Shown piece by piece: positions 44,923 through 52,714 of a stretch of DNA of 64,000 bases; the stretch's first letter is position 1; the number at the start of each line of letters is the position of its first letter. The notes below the pieces were generated by a model. It saw nothing but the letters and a program-made list of their open reading frames with translations. It was not told the origin of the DNA and searched no databases. The position numbers and the translations under genes were made by a program. The DNA comes from Singulisphaera sp045290345 (GTDB lineage: Bacteria; Planctomycetota; Planctomycetia; Isosphaerales; Isosphaeraceae), in contig NZ_CP155447.1 of assembly GCF_045290345.1 (NCBI RefSeq), positions 7,936,001-8,000,000 of the forward strand. The letters run 5' to 3'.

Positions 44923-45582
44923 ATGACTGCGGTCGACCCGTTCATCCCGCTACGCGACTGGCGTATTTCGCTGTACCGGGGTGACTTGGCCGTCGTCGAC
45001 CGATTCCTGGACACGATTGACGCGATGCTATCGCCCGGCTGGGATCGCGACCGTGAGTACGAGGGGACCCGCTTGCAGCCGGACCGCATCCGCTGCTACA
45101 TGTTCGACCGGGCGGGTGATGCGGCGGTGCGGGTCTGGCTCCAGCGTGTCGCTGCAACCCGAGTGCGCGGCGGCCCGGTCCAGGTGCTCCGCCATCCACC
45201 CTCGGGCGACGCGGGGCGGATCGGGCGTCTGGTCGCCGAGTTCGCTGAGGACTGCGTGCTGCCCGCCGCTAGTGCGGCCGGCGCCCGCTGCACATGGCCA
45301 GCGTTCGGCCCGCGGAGCGCCGTCACCCCCGCCGCCGAAATGCTATTCACCCGATTCGCGGACACGGCCGACGGTGAGTGGCCGCTCACGGACCGGGCGC
45401 AATGGTTGTGGGACGAACTCGTCTCCGTCTGTCTGGCCGAGCAGGTCGCCATTGACCGGGCCGAGTTGGGTCGGTGGCTTGCGGACAGCGGTTGGAAGCA
45501 GGAGGTCGTCACGGCACTCGCCGACCGTTTTTTTGCGGACTCCGAGTGGCTGGCTAAGCGGCTGGCCGTCATGGCCCCATGA
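44923..45582 (+). CDS. Unknown protein, first gene of a PIN-linked pair
   Basis: 219 residues. GGAGGAG upstream supports the ATG at 44923; a TTG at 44863 is in frame but less likely. No signal or TM. Acidic/arginine-rich soluble protein: DPFIPLRDWRISLYRGDLAV at the start, then LQPDRIRCYMFDRAGDAAVRVWL; the second half has two helix-like stretches (WLWDELVSVCLAEQVAIDRAEL, EVVTALADRFFADSEWLAKRL). I do not recognise the family. Its stop overlaps the PIN gene start by ATGA, the arrangement of toxin-antitoxin or effector pairs. It is placed between two divergent PSD1/DUF1501 operons with which it shares no evident function. Confidence 0.75.
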   Translation: MTAVDPFIPLRDWRISLYRGDLAVVDRFLDTIDAMLSPGWDRDREYEGTRLQPDRIRCYMFDRAGDAAVRVWLQRVAATRVRGGPVQVLRHPPSGDAGRIGRLVAEFAEDCVLPAASAAGARCTWPAFGPRSAVTPAAEMLFTRFADTADGEWPLTDRAQWLWDELVSVCLAEQVAIDRAELGRWLADSGWKQEVVTALADRFFADSEWLAKRLAVMAP

Positions 45583-46055
45583 CGACCCTCACCCAAGCTG
45601 TGGCAGACTTGTGCGCCGCCTCCCGACCGATCCTCTTACTGGATACCTGCACGTTGCTTGACATTGTCCGGGCGCCGCTGCGCGACCTGACCTTGGCGGT
45701 TCGAGCGGGCGTTGAGCTCCGGGCGCTGGCGGCGGCCGGGATGGTTCGGCTCTTCGTTCAGGACATTGTGCCCGGCGAGTGGGCCGACAACCTGCCGGCC
45801 GCCCGGCGGGACGGGGAGGCTGGCGTCCGGGCGTTCACAGCGACCTGGCAAATTGCCGCAGACCTCGGGCAGCCAGCCCCGCCCCTTCCGGTACTCCCAC
45901 CCGGAACACTGATCGACGAACTTGAGCAGCTATCGCACGACCTGTTGATGGCAGCCGACACACTCGACCGTGCAGCCAGTGAGAACCCGCCGGCCTGTCC
46001 CGTTCCGAGGTTTGTGACAGGCGGTAAGGGCCGGGTATGGCGAGAGTGTGCGTGA
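45579..46055 (+). CDS. PIN-domain protein, possibly C-terminally truncated
   Basis: 158 residues. The N-terminal strand ILLLDTCTLLDIVR (Asp 22 and a following Asp) is a typical PIN nuclease start. A further acidic residue in VPGEWADN could be the second metal ligand. After ~150 residues it ends VPRFVTGGKGRVWRECA, near where the last catalytic Asp/Glu of PIN domains would be expected, and I see no such residue. Translation is coupled to the unknown gene upstream (ATGA at 45579-45582). Could be a toxin-like RNase kept inactive, a degraded effector, or a divergent complete member. Confidence 0.7.
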   Translation: MTTLTQAVADLCAASRPILLLDTCTLLDIVRAPLRDLTLAVRAGVELRALAAAGMVRLFVQDIVPGEWADNLPAARRDGEAGVRAFTATWQIAADLGQPAPPLPVLPPGTLIDELEQLSHDLLMAADTLDRAASENPPACPVPRFVTGGKGRVWRECA

Positions 46056-46175
46056 GTCCATGTGCCGGTTCTGGCTTGACGTGGCCCCAAAGTTTAACAA
46101 TGATTTAGCGTTGTCCCGGCCGCCGCCCGACTCAAGGGTTGCATCCGCGCGGGGACGAGCCTGAAGGGTGTCTTG

Positions 46176-48728
46176 ATGCGTATCTTAGGCTGGACGCTTC
46201 TGATCATTGCGACTCACGCCGGATTGGCTGCTCGGGCCGACCAGCCGCCGACATTTGAGCGGGACGTGCGGCCGATCCTCAAGGCCTACTGCTTCGATTG
46301 CCACGGCGGTGGCGAGGAGCTCAAGGGCAAGCTTGACCTTCGCCTGAAGCGGTTCGCCGTGCGGGGCGGGGCGACCGGGCCGGCGCTGGTGCCGGGGCAG
46401 CCGGACGAGAGCGAGCTCCTGGCCCGCGTGCGGGACGGCGAGATGCCGCCGGGCGAAGGGAAAGTGCCCGCTGACCGCATCGCCGTGCTCGAGAAGTGGA
46501 TCGCCGCGGGGGCGCCGACAACGCGGGAGGAGCCGGAGAGTCTGCCACAGGGAATCGACATCACGCCGGAGGATCGGGCGTTCTGGGCGTTCCAACCGAT
46601 CCGCCGCCTGAATCCGCCGCCGGCCGGGCCGGACGACCGGGTGCGAACGCCGATCGACGCTTTCGTCCTGGCCAGGCTCCGTGAGCGCGGGCTGGGGTTC
46701 GCCCCCGACGCCGATCGCCGCACCCTTATCCGCCGCGTTCACGCCGACCTGACGGGCCTGCCGCCTACGCCGGAGGAGGTCGAGACCTTCGTCGCCGATC
46801 AGGCGCCCGACGCCTACGAGCAGCTTGTCGAGCGACTCCTTGCCAGCCCCCATTACGGCGAGCGGTGGGCGCGGCACTGGCTCGACGCGGCAGGATACGC
46901 CGACTCCGAAGGGGACGGTACCCAGGACACGCCGCGTCAGTTTGCCTACAAATACCGCGATTACGTCATCCGGGCCCTGAACGCCGACAAGCCGTTCGAC
47001 CGGTTCCTCATTGAACAGTTTGCAGGCGACGAGCTCGTCCCAAAGCCCTGGTCGAACCTGACGCCCGAGCAGACGCAGCTCCTGGCGGCGACTGGCTTCC
47101 TCCGCACCGGCCCCGACGGCACCGCCACCGGCGGCGGGGACGCCCTGGTGTCGAACCAGGTCGTTTCGGACACGATCAAGATTGTCGGGTCGGCGGTGCT
47201 GGGCCTGACCGTCGCCTGTGCTCAGTGCCACGACCATCGCTACGACCCAATCCCCCAGTCAGACTACTATCGCTTCCGCGCCGTGTTCGAACCGGCCCTC
47301 GACCCGCAGCATTGGCGTCGGCCCGGTCAGCGGCTCATCTCGCTCTACTCCGACGCCGAACGTACCCGTGCCGCGGCGGTCGAGACCGAGGCACAGGCGA
47401 TTCAGAAAGACCTCGCCTCCAAGACCGCCCGGTTCCTCGCGGCCGCGACGGAAAAGGAGCTGGCGAAGTTCCCCGAGGACGTGCGGGGCAAGCTCCGCGC
47501 GGCTCTCGACACGCCCGCCGATAAGCGGACCGACGAGCAGAAGTCGTTGCTGGCCACCAACCCGAGCGTCAACATTAGCGCGGGGGTGCTCTACCAGTAC
47601 GACCCCAAGGCCGCTGACGAGCTGAAGAAGGACGCCGAGCGGGTTGCGGCGAAGCGCTCGGAGAAGCCGCCGGAAGACTTCGTCAGCGTGCTCGACGAGG
47701 TGCCCGGCGTCACGCCCGAGACCCGCCTCTTCCATCGCGGTGACCATCGCCAGCCGAAGTCGCCGGTCGGGCCGGGCGACCTGACCATCGCGGCGCCAGA
47801 CGGCCAGCGTTACGAGATTCCTCCCGATGACCCGGCCTTGCCGACCACCGGCCGCCGCCTGGCGTACGCACGCCACCTGGTCAACGGCCAGCATCCGCTT
47901 GTGGGGCGGGTGCTCATGAACCGGCTCTGGCTCCATCATTTCGGGCGAGGCTTGGTCGAGACGCCCGGCGACTTTGGAGCACTGGGCACCCGGCCGACGC
48001 ACCCCGAGTTGCTCGACTGGCTGGCCGACGACCTCGCCCGCGGCGGCTGGGGCATGAAGCGGATGCACCGGCTCCTCTTGACGTCCACCACCTACCGCCA
48101 GTCCTCCCGGCGCGACCCGGCGCAAGACGCGGTGGACAGCGAGAATGCCCTCTATGGCCGCTACGCCGTCCGCCGGCTCGACGCCGAGGCCTTTCGCGAC
48201 AACGTGCTCGCCGTCTCAGGCCGCCTCGACCGGACCCCGTTCGGCCCGCCGGTGCCAGTGGCTGAGGATTCCGTCGGCCAGGTGCTCCCTGACAAGGACT
48301 CGCCGCGCCGCAGCGTATACCTCCAGGCACGCCGCACGAAGCCGGTGTCGTTGCTCTCCGCGTTCGATGCGCCGGTGATGGCCATCAACTGCGACCGCCG
48401 CGTGCTCAGCACGTCGGCGCCTCAGGCCCTGGTCCTGATGAATAGCGAGTTCACGCTCGGTCATGCGAAATCGATGGCGCAGCGGCTCCGGGCCGCGGCA
48501 CCGGCCAACTCCGCCACCGACTCGACCGACCCTGCCGCTCATCGTTTGCATCGGATGATCGCTCATGCCTGGCTCCTGGCCTACCAGCGTCCGGTCAGCC
48601 GCGAGGAGCTCGACGCCGCGATCGCGTTTGTCGCTCCCCCCCGTGGCGGCAATGACCCCGAACTGGCCGCGCTGACGGACCTCTGCCAGCAGCTCCTCTG
48701 TTCCAACGAGTTCCTCTATGTCGACTGA
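46176..48728 (+). CDS. PSC1/DUF1549/DUF1553 (PSD1) cytochrome-like protein, second copy
   Basis: 850 residues. Signal peptide RILGWTLLIIATHAGLAARA. PSC1 haem motif YCFDCHGGG, DUF1549 (TPIDAFVLARLRERGLGF, RRVHADLTGLPPTPEEVETF, YGERWARHWLDAAGYADS) with CAQCHDHRYDPI, a Lys/Glu-rich middle, and DUF1553 (GRVLMNRLWLHHFGRGLVETPGDFG, AFDAPVMAINCDRRVLSTSA, ending QLLCSNEFLYVD). It differs clearly from the copy at 41839, so it is an old paralogue rather than a recent duplicate. Its end overlaps the DUF1501 gene by 11 bases. Confidence 0.93.
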   Translation: MRILGWTLLIIATHAGLAARADQPPTFERDVRPILKAYCFDCHGGGEELKGKLDLRLKRFAVRGGATGPALVPGQPDESELLARVRDGEMPPGEGKVPADRIAVLEKWIAAGAPTTREEPESLPQGIDITPEDRAFWAFQPIRRLNPPPAGPDDRVRTPIDAFVLARLRERGLGFAPDADRRTLIRRVHADLTGLPPTPEEVETFVADQAPDAYEQLVERLLASPHYGERWARHWLDAAGYADSEGDGTQDTPRQFAYKYRDYVIRALNADKPFDRFLIEQFAGDELVPKPWSNLTPEQTQLLAATGFLRTGPDGTATGGGDALVSNQVVSDTIKIVGSAVLGLTVACAQCHDHRYDPIPQSDYYRFRAVFEPALDPQHWRRPGQRLISLYSDAERTRAAAVETEAQAIQKDLASKTARFLAAATEKELAKFPEDVRGKLRAALDTPADKRTDEQKSLLATNPSVNISAGVLYQYDPKAADELKKDAERVAAKRSEKPPEDFVSVLDEVPGVTPETRLFHRGDHRQPKSPVGPGDLTIAAPDGQRYEIPPDDPALPTTGRRLAYARHLVNGQHPLVGRVLMNRLWLHHFGRGLVETPGDFGALGTRPTHPELLDWLADDLARGGWGMKRMHRLLLTSTTYRQSSRRDPAQDAVDSENALYGRYAVRRLDAEAFRDNVLAVSGRLDRTPFGPPVPVAEDSVGQVLPDKDSPRRSVYLQARRTKPVSLLSAFDAPVMAINCDRRVLSTSAPQALVLMNSEFTLGHAKSMAQRLRAAAPANSATDSTDPAAHRLHRMIAHAWLLAYQRPVSREELDAAIAFVAPPRGGNDPELAALTDLCQQLLCSNEFLYVD

Positions 48729-50211
48729 GCCGTTCCCCCACAGCAGACGGGACTTCCTGACGAGCTCCGCCTTCGGCGTGGGTGCTTTCGCCCTGGCGCA
48801 CTTGCTGCGCCAGGACGGGCTGCTCGCCGCGGAGCCCCCCAAGCCCGGCGAGAACCTGCCGCTCGACCTCAGGCCCCGGCCCCCCCACCATGCCCCGAAG
48901 GCGACGGCGATGATCTCGCTGTTCATGCACGGGGGGCCGTCGCACGTCGACCTCTTTGATCCGAAGCCCGAACTGTCGAAGCACCACGGCAAAGACTACA
49001 GCGGCGACATTGCCTTCAGCTTCGTGAATCGGGCCAGCAAGAAGCTGCTCGGGAGCCCCTGGAAGTTCGCCAAGCACGGGCAGTGCGGCACGGACGTCTC
49101 GGAGCTGCTCCCCGAGACGGCGCGGATGGTGGATGACCTGTGCGTGATCCGGTCGATGCACACCGGGCACAACGGCCACGAGGTCTCGATCCGTTACTTC
49201 CACGGCGGGATCGCGGGCATCACCGGGCGTCCGACGCTCGGGAGCTGGGTCGTCTACGCACTGGGCAGTGAGTCGCAGGAGCTCCCGGCCTATATGGTCC
49301 TCTCCGACCCTGGCGGGCACCCGGTCGACGGCACGCACAACTGGTCGAGCGGGTTCATGCCGCCGACGTTCCAGGGGACCGTGCTCCGCCCGCAAGAGCC
49401 GCGGATCCTCAACCTCGACCCGCCGTCCCACCTCCGCGGTGAGGGGCAGGCCCGGAACCTGCAATTCCTCGATGCGCTGAACCGCCGCCACGTGGCGTCG
49501 CACCCCGGCGAGACCGACCTGGAGGCCCGAATCCGGACCTACGAGCTCGCCGCGTCGATGCAGACCGCCGCGAAGGAGGCGCTCGACGTCTCGGGCGAGC
49601 CGGAGTACATCAAGCGGCTCTATGGCCTGGACCAGGACGCCACCCGCGAGTATGGCACGCGCTGCTTGATCGCGCGGCGGCTGGTCGAGCGCGGGGTTCG
49701 CTTCGTCCAGCTCTTCCTGGGCGGGCAGCCGTGGGACAACCACAGCGCCATCAAGAAGTCACTCCCCGGGATCTGCCGCCGTACCGACCGGCCCGCCGCC
49801 GCACTCGTTGCGGACCTGAAACAGCGCGGGCTTCTGGACACGACGCTCGTCCACTGGGGGGGCGAGATCGGTCGGCTCCCGGTCAGCGAGGGGGCTCTCG
49901 ACGACAACGCAGGGCGGGACCACAACGGCCAAGGGTTCTCGATTTGGCTCGCCGGCGGCGGAATCAAGGGCGGGATGACCCACGGCGCCACCGACGAGGT
50001 CGGCCACCGCGCCGCCGACGGTATCGTCACCCCGAACGACTTCCAGGCCACGGTCCTGCACCAGCTCGGCCTGGACCACACGAGCCTCGCCTACCACGCC
50101 AACGGCCGCGCCCAGCATCTCATCGACGGCCGCCCCGCCCGCGTCGTGGGCGAGATCCTCAAGTCGCCGCCGGGGGCCGATCAGGCGTCGAGAAGTGCGG
50201 CAGGCCAATGA
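48718..50211 (+). CDS. DUF1501 protein (second copy), Tat-exported
   Basis: 497 residues. N-terminus with twin arginine and hydrophobic stretch (HSRRDFLTSSAFGVGAFALAHLL). DUF1501 core: MISLFMHGGPSHVDLFDPKPEL, CVIRSMHTGHNGHEVSIRYF, YALGSESQELPAYMVLSDPGG, VERGVRFVQLFLGGQPWDNH, LVHWGGEIGRLPVSEGALDD, GRDHNGQGFSIWLAGGGIKGG. Starts inside the PSD1 gene (11-base overlap), so the two are made together. The second operon is divergent from the first. Confidence 0.93.
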   Translation: MSTEPFPHSRRDFLTSSAFGVGAFALAHLLRQDGLLAAEPPKPGENLPLDLRPRPPHHAPKATAMISLFMHGGPSHVDLFDPKPELSKHHGKDYSGDIAFSFVNRASKKLLGSPWKFAKHGQCGTDVSELLPETARMVDDLCVIRSMHTGHNGHEVSIRYFHGGIAGITGRPTLGSWVVYALGSESQELPAYMVLSDPGGHPVDGTHNWSSGFMPPTFQGTVLRPQEPRILNLDPPSHLRGEGQARNLQFLDALNRRHVASHPGETDLEARIRTYELAASMQTAAKEALDVSGEPEYIKRLYGLDQDATREYGTRCLIARRLVERGVRFVQLFLGGQPWDNHSAIKKSLPGICRRTDRPAAALVADLKQRGLLDTTLVHWGGEIGRLPVSEGALDDNAGRDHNGQGFSIWLAGGGIKGGMTHGATDEVGHRAADGIVTPNDFQATVLHQLGLDHTSLAYHANGRAQHLIDGRPARVVGEILKSPPGADQASRSAAGQ

Positions 50212-50350
50212 CGATGACCCAATCAAGGATATCGAGCTGAGGACCGTCGCGCCAGATTGCTCAGACCGCACAATGATGCACGCTGGCCCTGGGGTGTGAT
50301 CGGACCAGGGATTTGCCAAGGATCTCGATTGAACCGACACGCTCGTGCCC

Positions 50351-50372
50351 TGCCCGCCCATGGGGGCGGGCA
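50351..50372 (+). terminator. Hairpin after the second DUF1501 operon
   Basis: tgcccgcc / ggcgggca stem with a six-base loop, about 140 bp past the DUF1501 stop and between converging genes. No T-run; low confidence as a terminator. Confidence 0.35.
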
Positions 50373-50448
50373 TGAGCGTGGCCGTGAACCGCACCGCAGA
50401 GCGACTCGCCCCTCGATCACACCCCGCCGGCCTTCCTCGTGACCCCCG

Positions 50449-51143
50449 TCACGGGGCCCCGGTGGTGGTCGGGGCGACCCTGGCATAGGTCGCCCGGCCG
50501 TCGAGCTTCCAGCCGCCCCATCGGGTCAAGGTCCAATCGGTCAGCTCGCCGAACGGCACCGCCGCGCCGGCGGTGGCTTGCGACGGGTCGGCGAGCGAGA
50601 CGTCTCGCGCCCCGGTGCTGACTGGGTTGATCGAGATGCCGACGGACCCCTTCTGTTGATCCGGGGCCTCCTGCCCCACATGAACCTCGACGGCCTCCGC
50701 CTTCGCGCCCCATTGAGCGCGGAGCTGGACCAGCCGCGGGTGGACGGCATCGTACCAGCGACGGACGTCGTCGGTGGTGCCGGGGGCGGCGAGCGATGTC
50801 AGGGCGGCCGGGTCGTCGCTGGCGAGCGCCTGTGCCGCCGCTTCCGCGACCAGTTCGAGCCGCTCGGCGGCCCCGAACAGGTAACGCAAGCCCATCACGA
50901 GGGCCAGGAGCAACGTCAGGCCGGCGACGACCTTCCGAAGCGGGAACCGGCTCGCCAACTGTTGGACTTCCCGTTTCAACTCGCGATATTCTTCCTCCAC
51001 GTCGGGAGGAGCGCCGATCACGAGCCTCCGCCCTTGTCCAGATGCAGATCGGCGTGGCATTTTGAGCAGGTCAGACGCGAGTAAGGCTTCGCTTCCGCGG
51101 CCCCGAGTGGGCACTTGCAGAGCGGACATCTCCTCCCTGTCAT
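50449..51143 (-). CDS. Zinc-ribbon / coiled-coil membrane protein split by a one-base frameshift
   Basis: Read leftward, an ATG at 51143 opens MTGRRCPLCKCPLGAAEAK and continues TCSKCHADLHLDKGGGS before a stop at 51018: two CxxC knuckles of a zinc ribbon. The next frame then runs RLVIGAPPDVEEEYRELKRE, a coiled-coil stretch, a TM (LRKVVAGLTLLLALVMGLRYL) and a C-terminal extracytoplasmic domain to 50449. Adding one G to the GGG run (complement of 51031-51033) joins them in frame as HLDKGRRLVIGAPP. I therefore read it as one ~231-residue gene with a shift at 51020-51036. The ribbon and the anchored domain resemble planctomycete proteins of unknown role. Confidence 0.7.
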
Positions 51144-51637
51144 CGTCAACTCCCTTGTCCCGTCAGAGTTCCGAAAGTCATCATGTCGATGATTGAAAAA
51201 ATGAGGTGATTCCGCGGACGAGAAACGGCGCGGGGGCGTTGTCGAGGGGGCCCCCGCTTGCGGATATTCCCATTTTACTCGACATTGAATTCGATGTACA
51301 TCCACCCGGATCGTTCGATGTACATCCGCCTGGATCGGCGGAGTCAACCCCATGGGGCATGGCTGTCGCCCGATGCCCGTCGCTCCCGGAATTCAGCCTC
51401 AGGCCCTTCAAAAGTCCAAGCCGTCCGCCCCACGGGATCGGGTCGATCCGCCCTGGGGTTGTCGATCAGCCAGCACCATCCGGGCCAAGGGGCAGTGACC
51501 ATGCACCCAAACAGGCCAACATGGGGGACCTGGAGTCTCCACCGAGGCCGGCGACCATGCACCCAGCTTCACTGTATTTCCCTGATCTCGCCGCCGAGGT
51601 GCCAGGAGACACTTGCTCATCAGTAGGCATCTTGACT
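51144..51637. other. Intergenic stretch with a 24-bp tandem repeat
   Basis: 494 bp without a supportable gene. Two adjacent 24-base units at 51290-51313 and 51314-51337 (ttcgatgtacatcc-cc-ggatcg) differ at two positions. Each holds the palindrome TGTACA. Could be a protein-binding site or a small duplication. Confidence 0.4.
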
Positions 51638-52126
51638 TTATGCTTCACCACTCCAGGCGCCGAGGAGCCGCCGGACCGTCACGAGCTGGCCCAGGTGGTA
51701 GGCGTTGTGGTCGGCCACCAGGAGGGCCTCACGCAGGATCGTCTGACCCTGCCCGTGCGGGATCGGGGCCAGCAAGTCCGTGCCGGGGTCGGCCACCAGG
51801 TCCATCATCTTGCGCAGATCGGTCCGGAACGCTACGACGGAGCGGTCCCAGGCGCTGGGGTCCGGCGGTTCGTCCGCCTCGGGCCAGTAGCCGCCCGGAA
51901 ACTCTGGGGACACGTGGGTTGGATCGATACTGAACTGGAGGATATCCCACTGGGCAATCCGCATGTGTTCCACCAATCGCCAGGGGGTATGCGGCAGCCC
52001 GGGTGGCCGCGAGCCTCGCAGTTCGGCGGGCAGTCCGGCGATCGCCCGCTCGAAATCGAGGTGAGCGTGACTCCCGCCCAATAACTCCAGCAGGTGTTCA
52101 CTCAGCCCGGCTTGTTCTGCCATCAT
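51638..52126 (-). CDS. DinB-like metal-binding helical protein
   Basis: 162 residues, four-helix DinB/YfiT-type fold. Likely metal ligands: His in WRLVEHMRIAQWDIL and the two His in ADHNAYHLGQLVTVRRLLG. AGGAGGG six bases before the ATG sets the start. Members bind Ni/Zn and include thiol transferases (bacillithiol/mycothiol type); the substrate here is unknown. Confidence 0.88.
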   Translation of the reverse strand: MMAEQAGLSEHLLELLGGSHAHLDFERAIAGLPAELRGSRPPGLPHTPWRLVEHMRIAQWDILQFSIDPTHVSPEFPGGYWPEADEPPDPSAWDRSVVAFRTDLRKMMDLVADPGTDLLAPIPHGQGQTILREALLVADHNAYHLGQLVTVRRLLGAWSGEA

Positions 52127-52714
52127 CTAAGTCCCTCCTCCGAGTTGTCCCGGCCCTTCCCCTGGCTCGGGACGTCACCCGATTATCGCAGCCCGCGACA
52201 GCGCCGGAAAGCGGATTCGGCCAGCCGGCCGGAGTCGCGAGACACAATTTAAGATTGTGCGGCCCTCGCCCCGACATACGGCCACCGGGGACGCCCTGTG
52301 GGCAGCCCCGGCCCGCGCCCGCATTGGCGATCCAGATTGCGAAGAGTAGCCTGAGTATAGAGTGGGCTCTCTGGGGTGTGGATCAGGTAAGCAATCCCAC
52401 TCCGGTGGATCACTCGCTTGATCGATAATATAATATTGGTATGATGTTTTGAGTTGTCGGCTTGCAAATCGCTGATCGGGTTCATCTTGGGGCGCTGCCC
52501 AAGGCCATTTTGTCCAACCAGCGAAACGTGGGGTGATCGGCGAGATGTCAACCCACTCTTGCCGAGCGAGCGTCACTCTCTTCCCTGCGAGCAGGGCGGA
52601 TCAGAAATCGAGTCTTGGTTACTTGTTCCTCCGGCCGCTGTGTTGCGATGGTTCTCACCTTTCGTACAATGACAATCAAATGAGAAATCCTCGTCCGGCC
52701 AAGAGAACTGCACG
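52127..52714. other. Intergenic region before the SNF2 gene
   Basis: 588 bp divergent region between the DinB and SNF2 genes. An AT-rich patch (gataatataatattggtatgatg) near 52425-52445 is promoter-like but its direction is unclear. No gene or repeat recognised. Confidence 0.4.

Noticed and set aside
45579..46055. Rescue of the PIN C-terminus by a frameshift
   Set aside because: Neither alternate frame after 46040 continues into PIN-like sequence, so the truncation cannot be explained by one base.
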